Positions 1-7,750 of a DNA stretch of 13,799 nucleotides are shown here, in pieces. The DNA is taken from contig DDYO01000315.1 of the NCBI GenBank assembly GCA_002348045.1, positions 1 to 13,799 of the forward strand, given 5' to 3'. Position numbers and translations under genes: made by a program. The notes under the pieces were generated by a model. It saw nothing but the letters and a program-made list of their open reading frames with translations, ran no database searches and was not told the origin of the DNA. Origin of the DNA: Anaerolineales bacterium UBA2232 (GTDB lineage Bacteria; Chloroflexota; Anaerolineae; UBA2200). Each line of letters starts with the position of its first letter. The stretch's first letter is position 1.

Positions 1-570
1 CATCGCGTCAAGAACAACCTGCAAACGATTGCCATGCTGCTGCGGCTGCAGATGACGGAAGAGCCTTCGGAAGCACAGAGGGCGCTGGGAGAGGCCATCA
101 ATCGCATCCTGAGCATGTCGGTGGTTCATGACATCCTTTCGGTCGGCGGGCTCCGCCGGGTGGACGTGAAGCCGATGATCGTAAAGGTGGCAGAGACGAC
201 CGTTCAGAACATGGTGGCACCTGACAAGCAGATCAGTATCTCCGTGATCGGCGACGGCGCAGAGCTATCTGCTCAGCAAGCAACTGCTCTGGCCCTGGCA
301 GCAAACGAACTAGTACAAAATGCAGTGGAGCATGCCTTTGTGGGCCGAGAGGTTGGCGTCATCAAGATCCAGTTGGCTCACGAACCGGGATGCATGAGCA
401 TTAGTGTGCAGGATGACGGAGTCGGCTTTCCTCAAGACGAAGCCTCTTCCTCGGACCGCCTGGGCCTTCGGATTGTCCGGATGCTGGTGGAGGAGGACTT
501 GCATGGTGAGCTTGAGTTGACCAGCCTTCCCGGTTTGCGAGCGGTGCTTCGAATTCCACTTGAATCATGA
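1..570 (+). CDS. Sensor histidine kinase, HisKA_2/HWE-like (PdtaS type), C-terminal part
   Basis: The reading frame is open from the first base, so the gene is cut at its 5' end and any sensor domain (PAS/GAF) lies outside the window. The first codons read HRVKNNLQTI, the H-box of the HisKA_2 family; the His encoded by bases 1-3 is the expected phospho-acceptor. A HATPase_c domain follows: N-box (ANELVQNAVEH, bases 301-333), G1 box (DDGVGF, about 412-429) and G2 region (LGLRIV, about 460-477). By family knowledge the protein autophosphorylates on His and passes phosphate to the response regulator encoded 12 bases downstream. The pair resembles PdtaS/PdtaR of actinobacteria and EutW/EutV of Firmicutes. 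The family is clear; the input signal cannot be seen. Confidence 0.9.
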   Translation, partial: HRVKNNLQTIAMLLRLQMTEEPSEAQRALGEAINRILSMSVVHDILSVGGLRRVDVKPMIVKVAETTVQNMVAPDKQISISVIGDGAELSAQQATALALAANELVQNAVEHAFVGREVGVIKIQLAHEPGCMSISVQDDGVGFPQDEASSSDRLGLRIVRMLVEEDLHGELELTSLPGLRAVLRIPLES

Positions 571-582
571 GGAGGCCTTGGA

Positions 583-1188
583 GTGCGCGTCCTGATTGCC
601 GACGATGAGTCCATAATCCGCATGGGCCTGCGGCGGGTATTGGAGGACCAAGGACACCACGTCGTTGCGGCTGCGGGCGATGGTGAGCAAGCGGTTGAGC
701 TTGCGCTCAGGTCGCATCCGGACCTCGCTATTCTGGACGTCAAGATGCCGCTGCTCAATGGCTTGGAGGCAGCGCGACGTATCTTTGATCACCATCATTG
801 CGCCATCATCCTTCTCACGGCCTACAGTGACCGTGCTTTTGTGGACGCTGCGCGAGAGCTACCAATCATGGCCTACCTGGTCAAGCCTGTGCGAGAAGCC
901 GAGCTGCTGGCGACCTGCGCCGTCGCAGTGGAACGCTTTGGCGAGTGGCAGGCGCTTCAGGAGCAGGTGACGGACCTGCGTGAAGCGATGGCCGTGCGCG
1001 AGTTGGTGGAGCGCGCCAAGAAAACGCTCATGGCCCGGCTGGGGTTAACCGAGCGCGATGCGTTTCTCAGCATCCAGCGTCAGAGCCGCGATAGGCGTCA
1101 GACGATGCGAAGAACGGCAGAGTCCATTCTCAGCGAAGAGCCGGGCGCAACTCCTCAGCTTGATCGGAGCGACGCGGACTCAGTCTAG
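583..1188 (+). CDS. Response regulator with receiver and ANTAR RNA-binding domains (PdtaR/AmiR-NasR type)
   Basis: The 201-residue protein starts at GTG 583, with AGGAGG at 570-575 overlapping the end of the kinase stop codon and 7 bases before the start. The receiver domain (about residues 1-120) has the acidic pair D7/D8, phospho-acceptor D52 in ILDVKMP, T79 and K101 followed by Pro. A coiled-coil linker with LREAMAVRELVERAKK leads into an ANTAR domain (about 128-185), where GLTERDAFLSIQRQSRDRR carries the usual family pattern. ANTAR proteins bind paired hairpins in mRNA leaders and prevent transcription termination, so this regulator probably acts on transcripts rather than DNA. It is surely co-transcribed with the kinase in front of it. 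The targets are unknown. Confidence 0.93.
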   Translation: MRVLIADDESIIRMGLRRVLEDQGHHVVAAAGDGEQAVELALRSHPDLAILDVKMPLLNGLEAARRIFDHHHCAIILLTAYSDRAFVDAARELPIMAYLVKPVREAELLATCAVAVERFGEWQALQEQVTDLREAMAVRELVERAKKTLMARLGLTERDAFLSIQRQSRDRRQTMRRTAESILSEEPGATPQLDRSDADSV

Positions 1189-1237
1189 CCACCGCGCCGC
1201 TGGCCCAAGCACAACCGGGACCCATGGCCCAGCACTT

Positions 1238-1243
1238 GGAGGG
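1238..1243 (+). promoter_or_regulatory. Ribosome binding site fixing a TTG start for the acylase gene
   Basis: GGAGGG lies 5 bases before TTG 1249. The first in-frame ATG (1270) would be 26 bases from it, so the TTG start is preferred. It also gives a basic N-terminus before the membrane segment. Confidence 0.7.
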
Positions 1244-1248
1244 CAGAA

Positions 1249-3630
1249 TTGGCGACGTTCAAGAAGGCAATGGTGATGCTGGTCACGGCCGTCAGCCTGA
1301 TCCTGTTGGTGGCGATTGGCGTGGGCTATCAACTTGTGCGGCGGAGCTTTCCCCGCACGACCGGGTCTGTGGCTGGGGTGGGCGCACGGGCCAGAATCGA
1401 AATCAGCCGAGATCAGTGGGGTGTCCCACACATCCTTGCTCAAAGTGACTATGACGTCTACTTTGCCCAAGGGTACGTTCACGCGCAGGATCGTCTGTGG
1501 CAGATGGATATGAATCGCCGCACTGGCGCTGGGCGCTTGGCGGAGGTGCTGGGAGAGGCCGCCCTGCCTACGGATCGGCTCATGCGCACGCTGGGCATCT
1601 ATACGCTGGGCGAGAAGGACCTGCAGGTCCTTCCTCCCGAAGTATTGACCATGCTTCAAGGGTACGCCGATGGTGTCAACGCTTTTCTCGAGGCCCACCG
1701 TGACCGGCTTCCGTTGGAGTTCATCATCCTGGGCTATGCTCCTGAGCCGTGGAGCCCACTGGACTCTTTGGCCTGGACGCGGGTAATGGCCTACGGCCAG
1801 GGGGGCAACTGGGAGCGGGAGCTCTTGCGCGCACGGCTGGTTGCCGCCTTTGGAGAGAGCAAGCTGCGGGAACTGGCGCCTTTGTACCCATCGGAAGGGC
1901 CCTGCATCGTCCCTGGGGAGGCGACAGCCTTCTTCTCGTTTGATCCTGCGTATCTGGATGGCGTGGCGCGGCCGGAGACGGGGGGACTTTTGGGCTTCGA
2001 CGGAGCTGGCAGCAACAGCTGGGTTGTCGATGGGTCGCAAACGGCTACGGGCAGACCGTTGCTGGCCAATGACCCGCATCTGGCGATCCAGATGCCGTCG
2101 ATTTGGTACCAGGTACACCTGACGGCCCCGGATCTAGATGTGGTTGGTGTTTCGTTCCCGGGCGCCCCTGGGGTCATCATCGGCCACAACGATCGTATAG
2201 CGTGGGGCTTGACCAACGCGATCGTTGATGTCCAAGACTTGTATATAGAACGGGTGAACCCTGCCAATCCGCGTGAGTACGAATACTTGGGGTCGTGGGA
2301 AGCGATGTCGATTCGCGTGGAGGAGCTCCAGGTGCGCGGCCGCGCTGAGCCCGAACGCCTCGAAGTGCGTGCGACGCGACACGGTCCCATCATTACTCCA
2401 GTAGCGAAGGGAGCGGTGGAGGAGTTGTCCCTGCGGTGGACTGCGCTGGACGAGCTGCAAATGCTTCGGGCGGTCTACGATCTCAATCGCGCCTCCAATT
2501 GGAGCGAGTTTCGTGAAGCGCTGCGCTCTTGGCAGGCCCCGTGTCAGAACATCATCTACGCCGATGTCGACGGGAACATTGGATATCAGCTCCCGGGCAA
2601 TATTCCGATTCGATCGAAAGGCCGGGGCCTCGTGCCGGTTCCAGGCTGGAGTGGCGAATACGATTGGACGGGCTACATTCCCTATGACGACTTACCCAGC
2701 GTACTGAATCCTCCGAATCACATCATCGTGACGGCCAACAACAAGATTGCCGCCGAAGGCGATGTGCCCTTTCTCTCGGACGAGTACGCGGACCCGTACC
2801 GTGCTCAAAGAATCCTTGAGTTGCTCTCCGCATCGGACGATGTCGATGTAGAGTACATGATAGAGATGCAGTCTGATGTGCACTCTGAGCCGGCAGCGGC
2901 CGTAGTGCCGTACATTCTGGCGGCGAATCCCGAGGGCTGGTTACAGGAGCGGGCCATGGGCGTGCTGCGGAGTTGGGATTGGCGCCTGGATGCCGACAGC
3001 AGTGGAGCAGGTCTCGCTCAGGTGTTCCTGCAAAGGCTGTTAGCCAACACTTTTGGAGATGAGCTTCGGGCAGCAGGCATCACCGACTGGAACGGCTCGA
3101 CGGCGGCCCTACTGGCGATCATGCCCGACGCAATAAACGAGTGGTTTGACGACGTTAGCACTGGGGTCGTTGAAAGCAGGGATGATATCGTTCGGAGGAG
3201 CTTTCAGGAGACAACCGATTTTTGGGGGAACCGGTTTGGCGACTGGATCGGGGCAGTCCCTGACCAATGGGGTTGGGGAAAGGCGCATTTTGCGGTTTTC
3301 CAGCACCCGTTGGGCAGCGTGAAGCCACTACATCTCCTTTTTAACCGCGGTCCCGTCGCCCTACCGGGAAGCGCTGATACCATCAACGTGGCTGGACATA
3401 ATGCAACCAATATGCAGGTTCGCCTGATTCCTTCTTACCGGCAGGTCATCGACGTGGGTGGGTGGGAGAATTCGGTGTGGCATCACTCCACTGGCCAATC
3501 AGGTCAGCCGTTGCATCCGCACTACGACGATCTCATGGAGGGCTGGCGCTCGGTGACGCCATATCCGATGCTGTTTGAGCCTCGTACGGTGAATGACGCG
3601 ACGAGCGGAGTGCTCTTGCTGGAGCCGTAG
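1249..3630 (+). CDS. Penicillin acylase family Ntn-hydrolase, membrane-anchored
   Basis: The 793-residue length is normal for the penicillin/AHL acylase family. The protein starts at a TTG with a good ribosome binding site. Residues about 6-28 form one hydrophobic segment after basic residues, either an uncleaved signal anchor or a signal peptide, so the enzyme should act outside the membrane. The alpha-chain region carries the family pattern WGVPHILAQ and FAQGYVHAQDRLWQMD. The processing site is GSNSW: self-cleavage before S255 would expose it as the N-terminal nucleophile of the beta chain. Beta-chain family motifs include LANDPHL, GNIGYQLPGNIPIR, the TANN motif at about 495-498 (likely source of the oxyanion Asn) and GSADTINVAGHN. 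The family hydrolyses amide bonds of beta-lactams, acyl-homoserine lactones and related N-acyl compounds; which substrate applies here cannot be read from sequence. The 60-base gap after the regulator gene suggests read-through from it. Confidence 0.92.
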   Translation: MATFKKAMVMLVTAVSLILLVAIGVGYQLVRRSFPRTTGSVAGVGARARIEISRDQWGVPHILAQSDYDVYFAQGYVHAQDRLWQMDMNRRTGAGRLAEVLGEAALPTDRLMRTLGIYTLGEKDLQVLPPEVLTMLQGYADGVNAFLEAHRDRLPLEFIILGYAPEPWSPLDSLAWTRVMAYGQGGNWERELLRARLVAAFGESKLRELAPLYPSEGPCIVPGEATAFFSFDPAYLDGVARPETGGLLGFDGAGSNSWVVDGSQTATGRPLLANDPHLAIQMPSIWYQVHLTAPDLDVVGVSFPGAPGVIIGHNDRIAWGLTNAIVDVQDLYIERVNPANPREYEYLGSWEAMSIRVEELQVRGRAEPERLEVRATRHGPIITPVAKGAVEELSLRWTALDELQMLRAVYDLNRASNWSEFREALRSWQAPCQNIIYADVDGNIGYQLPGNIPIRSKGRGLVPVPGWSGEYDWTGYIPYDDLPSVLNPPNHIIVTANNKIAAEGDVPFLSDEYADPYRAQRILELLSASDDVDVEYMIEMQSDVHSEPAAAVVPYILAANPEGWLQERAMGVLRSWDWRLDADSSGAGLAQVFLQRLLANTFGDELRAAGITDWNGSTAALLAIMPDAINEWFDDVSTGVVESRDDIVRRSFQETTDFWGNRFGDWIGAVPDQWGWGKAHFAVFQHPLGSVKPLHLLFNRGPVALPGSADTINVAGHNATNMQVRLIPSYRQVIDVGGWENSVWHHSTGQSGQPLHPHYDDLMEGWRSVTPYPMLFEPRTVNDATSGVLLLEP

Positions 3631-3707
3631 AACCTCTTCGCCGATGACAGCATGTTGAGAGCGGGTCCTGGCTGGCTGCCAGGCTGGCACCGCCGACCAA
3701 AGACGCC

Positions 3708-3742
3708 AAGGGGTCACAGCCAAAGCCGAGCTGTGACCCCTT
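3708..3742. terminator. Hairpin between convergent genes, probable bidirectional terminator
   Basis: AAGGGGTCACAGC and GCTGTGACCCCTT form a perfect 13-bp stem around a 9-base loop. It lies 77 bases after the acylase stop and 28 bases after (in its own direction) the dehydrogenase stop. There is no long T run on either side, so intrinsic termination may be modest. A smaller dyad (TGCCAG-G-CTGGCA, 3677-3689) lies just before it. The rest of the 140-base gap shows nothing else. Confidence 0.72.
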
Positions 3743-3770
3743 GATCTAGTGACAGAGCCCAGGGCGCTTA

Positions 3771-4835
3771 CTAGTCGATCTTGACAACAACTCGGTAGGT
3801 GTCGCCTCTGGAAGCCAAATCTAACGCATGCGTCAGATCCTTGAAAGGTATGACAGCCTCAATCGCCGGTTCCACGTTGATCATCCGTTCGGACAACAGC
3901 TTGGCTGCCTGCCGCAGGTCGTAGGGGTCCTTGCCGTTGGTCCCCAGGATGACGTACTCGTGGTGGTGGATGGTATTGGGGTCAATATTCAGCGGTGTCG
4001 AAGGATAAGCAGCCGCAAAGAGCATGAAGCGTCCGCCCTTGTCCAGCATCTCAATAGCCTGCTCATTAACCTTGCCGCTGCCAAAGGCGGCGATCACAAA
4101 GCGCGCTCCCCGACCTTCGGTGAGTTCCTTGACCTTGGCCACGGGATCACCCTCACCGGCGTTGATCACGGCGTGAGCACCGACCTTGAGGGCTCGGTCC
4201 AGTCGCTCCTGCACGAGGTCCGAAGCGATCACGCGGGCGCCCATGTTGCGAGCGACCATCACATTGAAGAGGCCCATGGCTCCGGCGCCAATGACCACGA
4301 CATCATCGGTCAGCTCGATGCCCAGCTTTTTCATGCTGTGAATCACACACGCGACGGGTTCTCCCAAGGCGAGGTGTTCAAAGGGCACGTCACCGTTGGC
4401 CTTGAAAAGCTCATTCTCGTTGACGACCCGGTACTGCCCCAAGCCCCACATGCCTGGGATGCCCTCATACTGCGGGACATATTGCCCATAGAGCTTGCCA
4501 AAGTTGACGCAGCGCTGGTTCATCCCGCGGCGGCAGTAGTAGCAGGCGCCGCAGTCTGAGCCAAGCCCCAAGACCACTTTGTCACCGGGCACAAAGCCCT
4601 GCAGGCATGCATCGCCGACCTGGACAATCCGACCGGAAACCTCGTGGCCGCCGATGGTGGGGAATCCCATGCCGCCCACCCTGGTACCTGTCCAAATACG
4701 CCGTTCCACGGTGCAGAGGGCACAGGCCTCGATCTTGACGAGGACCTGGTTGGGCTTCGGAGTGGGCCGCTGAATCTCCCGAAACTCGAGCTGTCCAGGA
4801 CCAGTAAAAACCGCAACGGTCATCTTCTCAGTCAT
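3771..4835 (-). CDS. Zinc-dependent medium-chain alcohol/polyol dehydrogenase (MDR family)
   Basis: This 354-residue protein is of normal length for sorbitol or threonine dehydrogenase-like MDR enzymes. The catalytic zinc ligands are probably C41, H64 (in GGHE) and E159 or C163. The structural zinc site is complete, with C95, C98, C101 and C109. The Rossmann fold has GAGAMG at 183-188, and D206 at the end of the second strand favours NAD(H) over NADP(H). It is the last gene of the operon, and its ATG is only 4 bases past the aldolase stop without a strong ribosome binding site of its own, so translation is probably coupled. Its place after a PTS and an aldolase suggests oxidation or reduction of a sugar, a sugar phosphate, or an aldehyde from the aldolase. 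The exact substrate is not determined. Confidence 0.92.
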   Translation of the reverse strand: MTEKMTVAVFTGPGQLEFREIQRPTPKPNQVLVKIEACALCTVERRIWTGTRVGGMGFPTIGGHEVSGRIVQVGDACLQGFVPGDKVVLGLGSDCGACYYCRRGMNQRCVNFGKLYGQYVPQYEGIPGMWGLGQYRVVNENELFKANGDVPFEHLALGEPVACVIHSMKKLGIELTDDVVVIGAGAMGLFNVMVARNMGARVIASDLVQERLDRALKVGAHAVINAGEGDPVAKVKELTEGRGARFVIAAFGSGKVNEQAIEMLDKGGRFMLFAAAYPSTPLNIDPNTIHHHEYVILGTNGKDPYDLRQAAKLLSERMINVEPAIEAVIPFKDLTHALDLASRGDTYRVVVKID

Positions 4836-4839
4836 AGCG

Positions 4840-5628
4840 CTACGCCATCAACTTGAGAGCTGAATCAACCGACGCTCCATCATGGATGACGGCAGCAACA
4901 GCCTTGGCGATCTTGTCCGGGTGATCGTGTCCCCACAGGTTCCGGCCCATGGCAACGCCGGAGGCACCTCCATCGAGGGCTCCCTTCACGGTCTCCAGAA
5001 CATCCCGGTCGCTGTTCATCTTCGCACCACCCAGGATCAGCACCGGCAGGCCCAGGCAAGCGGAAGTGACCATCTTAAAGCTCTCCGAGTCCCCCGTGTA
5101 GGTGGTCTTGATCATGTCTGCGCCGTACTCAGCGCCGATGCGAGCTGCCAACGCGACCTGCTTGGGATCAATGCTGCGCCCGCCGCCCTTGGGACGCGCT
5201 AGCATCTCGGCCAGGAGGGGCATTCCCCACTCCTCACACATGCTGCCCAGCGTGGCCAGGTAGGGCAAGTTCTCATTCTCCCCTTCTCCGCAATAGCCCA
5301 TGCAGATCAAGCCATCGGCACCGATGCGGAGGGCATCCTCGACAGTAAACAGGAGCTTCATCTCTCCATCCATGGCGCCCATGGCCGTCATGCCGCCATC
5401 GACCCGCAGGATCAGGCCGACGTGGTTCAGCAGATCAGAGCACTTGACCGCCGTTCCAAAGCTGGTGGCGATTGCGTCGGCTCCGCCCGCGATCAGCTTC
5501 TCCACAGTGGGGCGCGGATCCACAATACCGGGCATGGGGCCCATGCCACTGGCATGGTCCAACACAGCTACCAGGGCACGCCCATCCGGGCGCAGAACTT
5601 TGTTCATACGAGCTACTTTACTTGCCAT
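4840..5628 (-). CDS. Class I aldolase of the DhnA/DeoC/LacD (archaeal-type FBP aldolase, LsrF-like) family
   Basis: This is a 262-residue TIM-barrel aldolase. The start region has LDHASGMGPMPG (about residues 23-34), the phosphate-loop type motif of the family. The expected Schiff-base lysine is K174 in the motif MIKTTYTGD. LRVDGG and the late GGAKMNS and GVAMGRN motifs fit the phosphate-binding end of the barrel. ATG 5628 has GGAGGT at 5634-5639, 5 bases away. The family contains fructose-bisphosphate aldolase, the LsrF thiolase and ADTH synthase. Next to a PTS, a ketose-phosphate aldolase releasing a three-carbon phosphate and an aldehyde is most likely. A 191-base gap with a strong palindrome separates it from the EIIC-EIID gene, so it may have a separate control point. 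The fold is sure; the exact reaction is not. Confidence 0.87.
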   Translation of the reverse strand: MASKVARMNKVLRPDGRALVAVLDHASGMGPMPGIVDPRPTVEKLIAGGADAIATSFGTAVKCSDLLNHVGLILRVDGGMTAMGAMDGEMKLLFTVEDALRIGADGLICMGYCGEGENENLPYLATLGSMCEEWGMPLLAEMLARPKGGGRSIDPKQVALAARIGAEYGADMIKTTYTGDSESFKMVTSACLGLPVLILGGAKMNSDRDVLETVKGALDGGASGVAMGRNLWGHDHPDKIAKAVAAVIHDGASVDSALKLMA

Positions 5629-5767
5629 TCAAGACCTCCAATATAGTGTTATTCACCGGGCTGACTGGCCCTTGCCTGCAGCCACCACAGCCGAAGATCC
5701 CCCCTTGCGTGGTGTTGGCATGTCATGGCTGCATGAAAGTGACAGTGAGCGACATCGCCTGCGGGCC

Positions 5768-5799
5768 AGAGCTGGCCTGGTCGCGACCAGGCCAGCTCT
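5768..5799. promoter_or_regulatory. 32-bp perfect palindrome before the aldolase gene; hairpin and possible second GntR operator
   Basis: Sixteen-base arms are perfectly complementary with no spacer, centred between 5783 and 5784. It begins 21 bases after the EIIC-EIID stop. In RNA it would be a very stable hairpin, a candidate processing or attenuation site. It is not followed by a T run. Its middle, CTGGTCGCGACCAG (5777-5790), matches the operator core CTGGTCTAGACCAG at 12385-12398 except for the two central bases, so it may instead, or also, bind the GntR regulator. The remaining gap sequence (5629-5767) shows only the aldolase ribosome binding site and no clear promoter. Confidence 0.6.
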
Positions 5800-5819
5800 T
5801 GTCGGGAGTGGAATGAGAC

Positions 5820-7592
5820 TCAGCCGCCAAACATGTGCATCATGATCTGCAAGCTTGTCTTTGCGGGCTCAATGGGCGCACCAAGGATGCTGTTGTTGTT
5901 GAACAACGCCAGCGGGATGGGATAGGCACCCACCAAACAGACGATCAGGAGCACGATCATGACGAACAGGGCTGTCTTGCCGCGACGCAGGAGCCAATAG
6001 CAGAAGAAGAACACAAGAATCGGCAAGAGTTTTGGCTGGATCGAGTCGATGATGCTCTGAATCTTGATGGGTGAAGTGCCAAAGAACGAAGGAGCCCAGC
6101 GGATCTGCAGGTTGACCAGCGTGACCACCAGGCCACCCACAACGAACTGGCCGACGACCGTGGCCGCGGTGGACAGGTCACTGAGCAGATTCTGCTGCTG
6201 CAGGTCCTGGAGGGCCGACAGGCCGCGCTGATAGCCCCAGCGGATGCCAAAGCGCTGGATCCAAAGGTGCGTGGCAATGGTGATGCCACCGCTGACCAGG
6301 GGAGCTAGCCACATGAGCACGGTGTTACCGGATTGGGCCCAGCTTGCGCAGATGGCGACATAGATTGGGATGTAGGTAGCCCAGAAGAGCGAGTCGCCTA
6401 CGCCGGCGAACGGACCCATCATGGCTACCTTGACGCCCTGGATTGCCGCCTCATCTACTGCCCCACCGTTGGCTTTCTCCTCCTCCATGGAGGCGAGGAT
6501 GCCAGGAATGATGGCTCCTAGCCAGGGGTTGGTGTTGTAGAAGGTCATGTGGCGCTTGAGGGCGGCGCTGACGTCTTCCTTGGTCTGGTACAGGCGGCGG
6601 ATCACAGGGACCATCGCTTGGGCCATACCTAGGCCGCCCAGCACTTCCCAGGAGGCTGAGGAGAACAGGCCATAGTGACGCCACCACATGGCGTCCAGGT
6701 CCTCATCGGTCAGCTTGATCTTGCGGTCCTTGGCCTGAGCTGTGGCCTCAGCAGGGGGAAGATCAAAGCTCCCTTCCTTTCGGGTAACAAGCATGTAGAT
6801 GAGGGCAATAGCGATGCCCATGACCGCCAGAGCCAGGGTGCTTGGCTTCATATAGAGGGCGACCGCCATGCCGAGGAACAGGAAACCGATGAATTTGGTG
6901 CCCATCTGGTACAGCAGTAGGGCAAAGCCCAGGGCGGGCAGCAGCCCTGCCACAAGGCCCATTCCCCCCATGACCCAGCCCGCGTTGGCGCCGATCCAGG
7001 CCGTTACGGCCTTGACGGCGGGGATGCCGATGAACCCACCCAAGAAAGCCGGGAACAGGGTCTGCAGAATGAACACAAATTGCCAAAAGGTATTGGCGTG
7101 ATCAACGCCCTTGATGTCGCCGGCGTCGGCCTTTTGCTTGCCGATACCCAGCGCCAACTGGTTGAACGTGATGGCCGCCATGAACAGGGTCTGGCCCAGG
7201 ATGGCGATGGGCATCACGATCGTCAGAGCTTCCTCAGTGGTTGCTCCGGCGCGGATCACAAAGATGGTCGTCATGATGGTGGCCAGGGTCGGCTGTGGAG
7301 GCGTGGATGCGCCGATCTGGAAGACACCCAGGAACATAAGCTCGATCACAGCGCCAACTGCCAGGCCCTCCAGGGGTCTACCGAACAGCAGACCCGTGAC
7401 GAACGCGGTAAAGACCTGGCTTTTGTTCAATGCTTGAGCCACGGCGCTGGTGATGGAAACCATCCAGGTGACCCACTTGTTCTCTCTCTGGGAGTTGACG
7501 GAGACGAACTGGGGGAGCCAGCCAAAGATCACGCGGTAGCCGCCGGCGACAAAGGCAGCTACGAGGCCGCTATAAAAATCTAGACGTTCCAT
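5820..7592 (-). CDS. PTS mannose/fructose/sorbose-class EIIC-EIID fusion permease
   Basis: In one 590-residue chain, residues about 1-270 are an EIIC domain of the mannose class: many hydrophobic segments and the signature FGRPLEGLAVGAVIELMFLG followed by QIGASTPP. A hydrophilic linker (about 271-292) leads to an EIID domain (about 293-590) that starts KLTDEDLDAMWWRHYG and carries GPFAGVGDSLFW (GDSLFW at 399-404), with hydrophobic segments at the end. EIIC and EIID normally are separate proteins that form the sugar channel; here they are joined. I chose ATG 7592 because AAGGAG sits 8 bases upstream; the frame also has a GTG 13 codons earlier without a ribosome binding site. EIIB and EIIA are encoded directly upstream, so all four PTS functions are present. 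The sugar is unknown. Confidence 0.94.
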   Translation of the reverse strand: MERLDFYSGLVAAFVAGGYRVIFGWLPQFVSVNSQRENKWVTWMVSITSAVAQALNKSQVFTAFVTGLLFGRPLEGLAVGAVIELMFLGVFQIGASTPPQPTLATIMTTIFVIRAGATTEEALTIVMPIAILGQTLFMAAITFNQLALGIGKQKADAGDIKGVDHANTFWQFVFILQTLFPAFLGGFIGIPAVKAVTAWIGANAGWVMGGMGLVAGLLPALGFALLLYQMGTKFIGFLFLGMAVALYMKPSTLALAVMGIAIALIYMLVTRKEGSFDLPPAEATAQAKDRKIKLTDEDLDAMWWRHYGLFSSASWEVLGGLGMAQAMVPVIRRLYQTKEDVSAALKRHMTFYNTNPWLGAIIPGILASMEEEKANGGAVDEAAIQGVKVAMMGPFAGVGDSLFWATYIPIYVAICASWAQSGNTVLMWLAPLVSGGITIATHLWIQRFGIRWGYQRGLSALQDLQQQNLLSDLSTAATVVGQFVVGGLVVTLVNLQIRWAPSFFGTSPIKIQSIIDSIQPKLLPILVFFFCYWLLRRGKTALFVMIVLLIVCLVGAYPIPLALFNNNSILGAPIEPAKTSLQIMMHMFGG

Positions 7593-7600
7593 AAAGACCG

Positions 7601-7606
7601 CTCCTT
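7601..7606 (-). promoter_or_regulatory. Ribosome binding site for EIIC-EIID
   Basis: AAGGAG on the minus strand, 8 bases before ATG 7592. It decides for this start over the GTG at 7631, which has no such site. Confidence 0.75.
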
Positions 7607-7712
7607 TCGCTGCTATTTCTGATAAGCGCACATTGCGAAGAACTGGGACGCTCGGTTTCGATCAGGCGACTTCCCACCCCCTTTCGCGTCAAGGTATCGG
7701 GCGGCGCTTGGA

Positions 7713-7744
7713 CCCTCGCTCGCTGCAAGGGCCCAGAGCGAGGG
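7713..7744 (-). terminator. Intercistronic hairpin after EIIB
   Basis: CCCTCGCT (7713-7720) and AGCGAGGG (7737-7744) form an 8-bp perfect stem, with a further 3-bp inner pairing (CTG 7723-7725 with CAG 7734-7736). It starts 6 bases past the EIIB stop, inside a 158-base gap before EIIC-EIID. There is no T run, so it is more likely an mRNA processing, stability or partial termination element than a full terminator. The rest of the gap (7607-7712) shows no gene or clear promoter. Confidence 0.5.
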
Positions 7745-7750
7745 AAACGA

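Noticed and set aside
1180..2118. 312-codon minus-strand frame opposite the acylase gene
   Set aside because: It lies wholly against a well supported enzyme gene, its translation is rich in Arg, Gln and Pro without family motifs, and it has no ribosome binding site worth noting.
3828..4559. 243-codon plus-strand frame opposite the dehydrogenase
   Set aside because: It mirrors the codon pattern of the zinc dehydrogenase gene; its His- and Asp-rich translation shows no recognisable domain.
4840..5628. Naming the aldolase as LsrF with an autoinducer-2 uptake operon
   Set aside because: There is no Lsr ABC transporter, kinase or isomerase near; the PTS context points to a sugar phosphate instead, and family membership alone does not decide the reaction.
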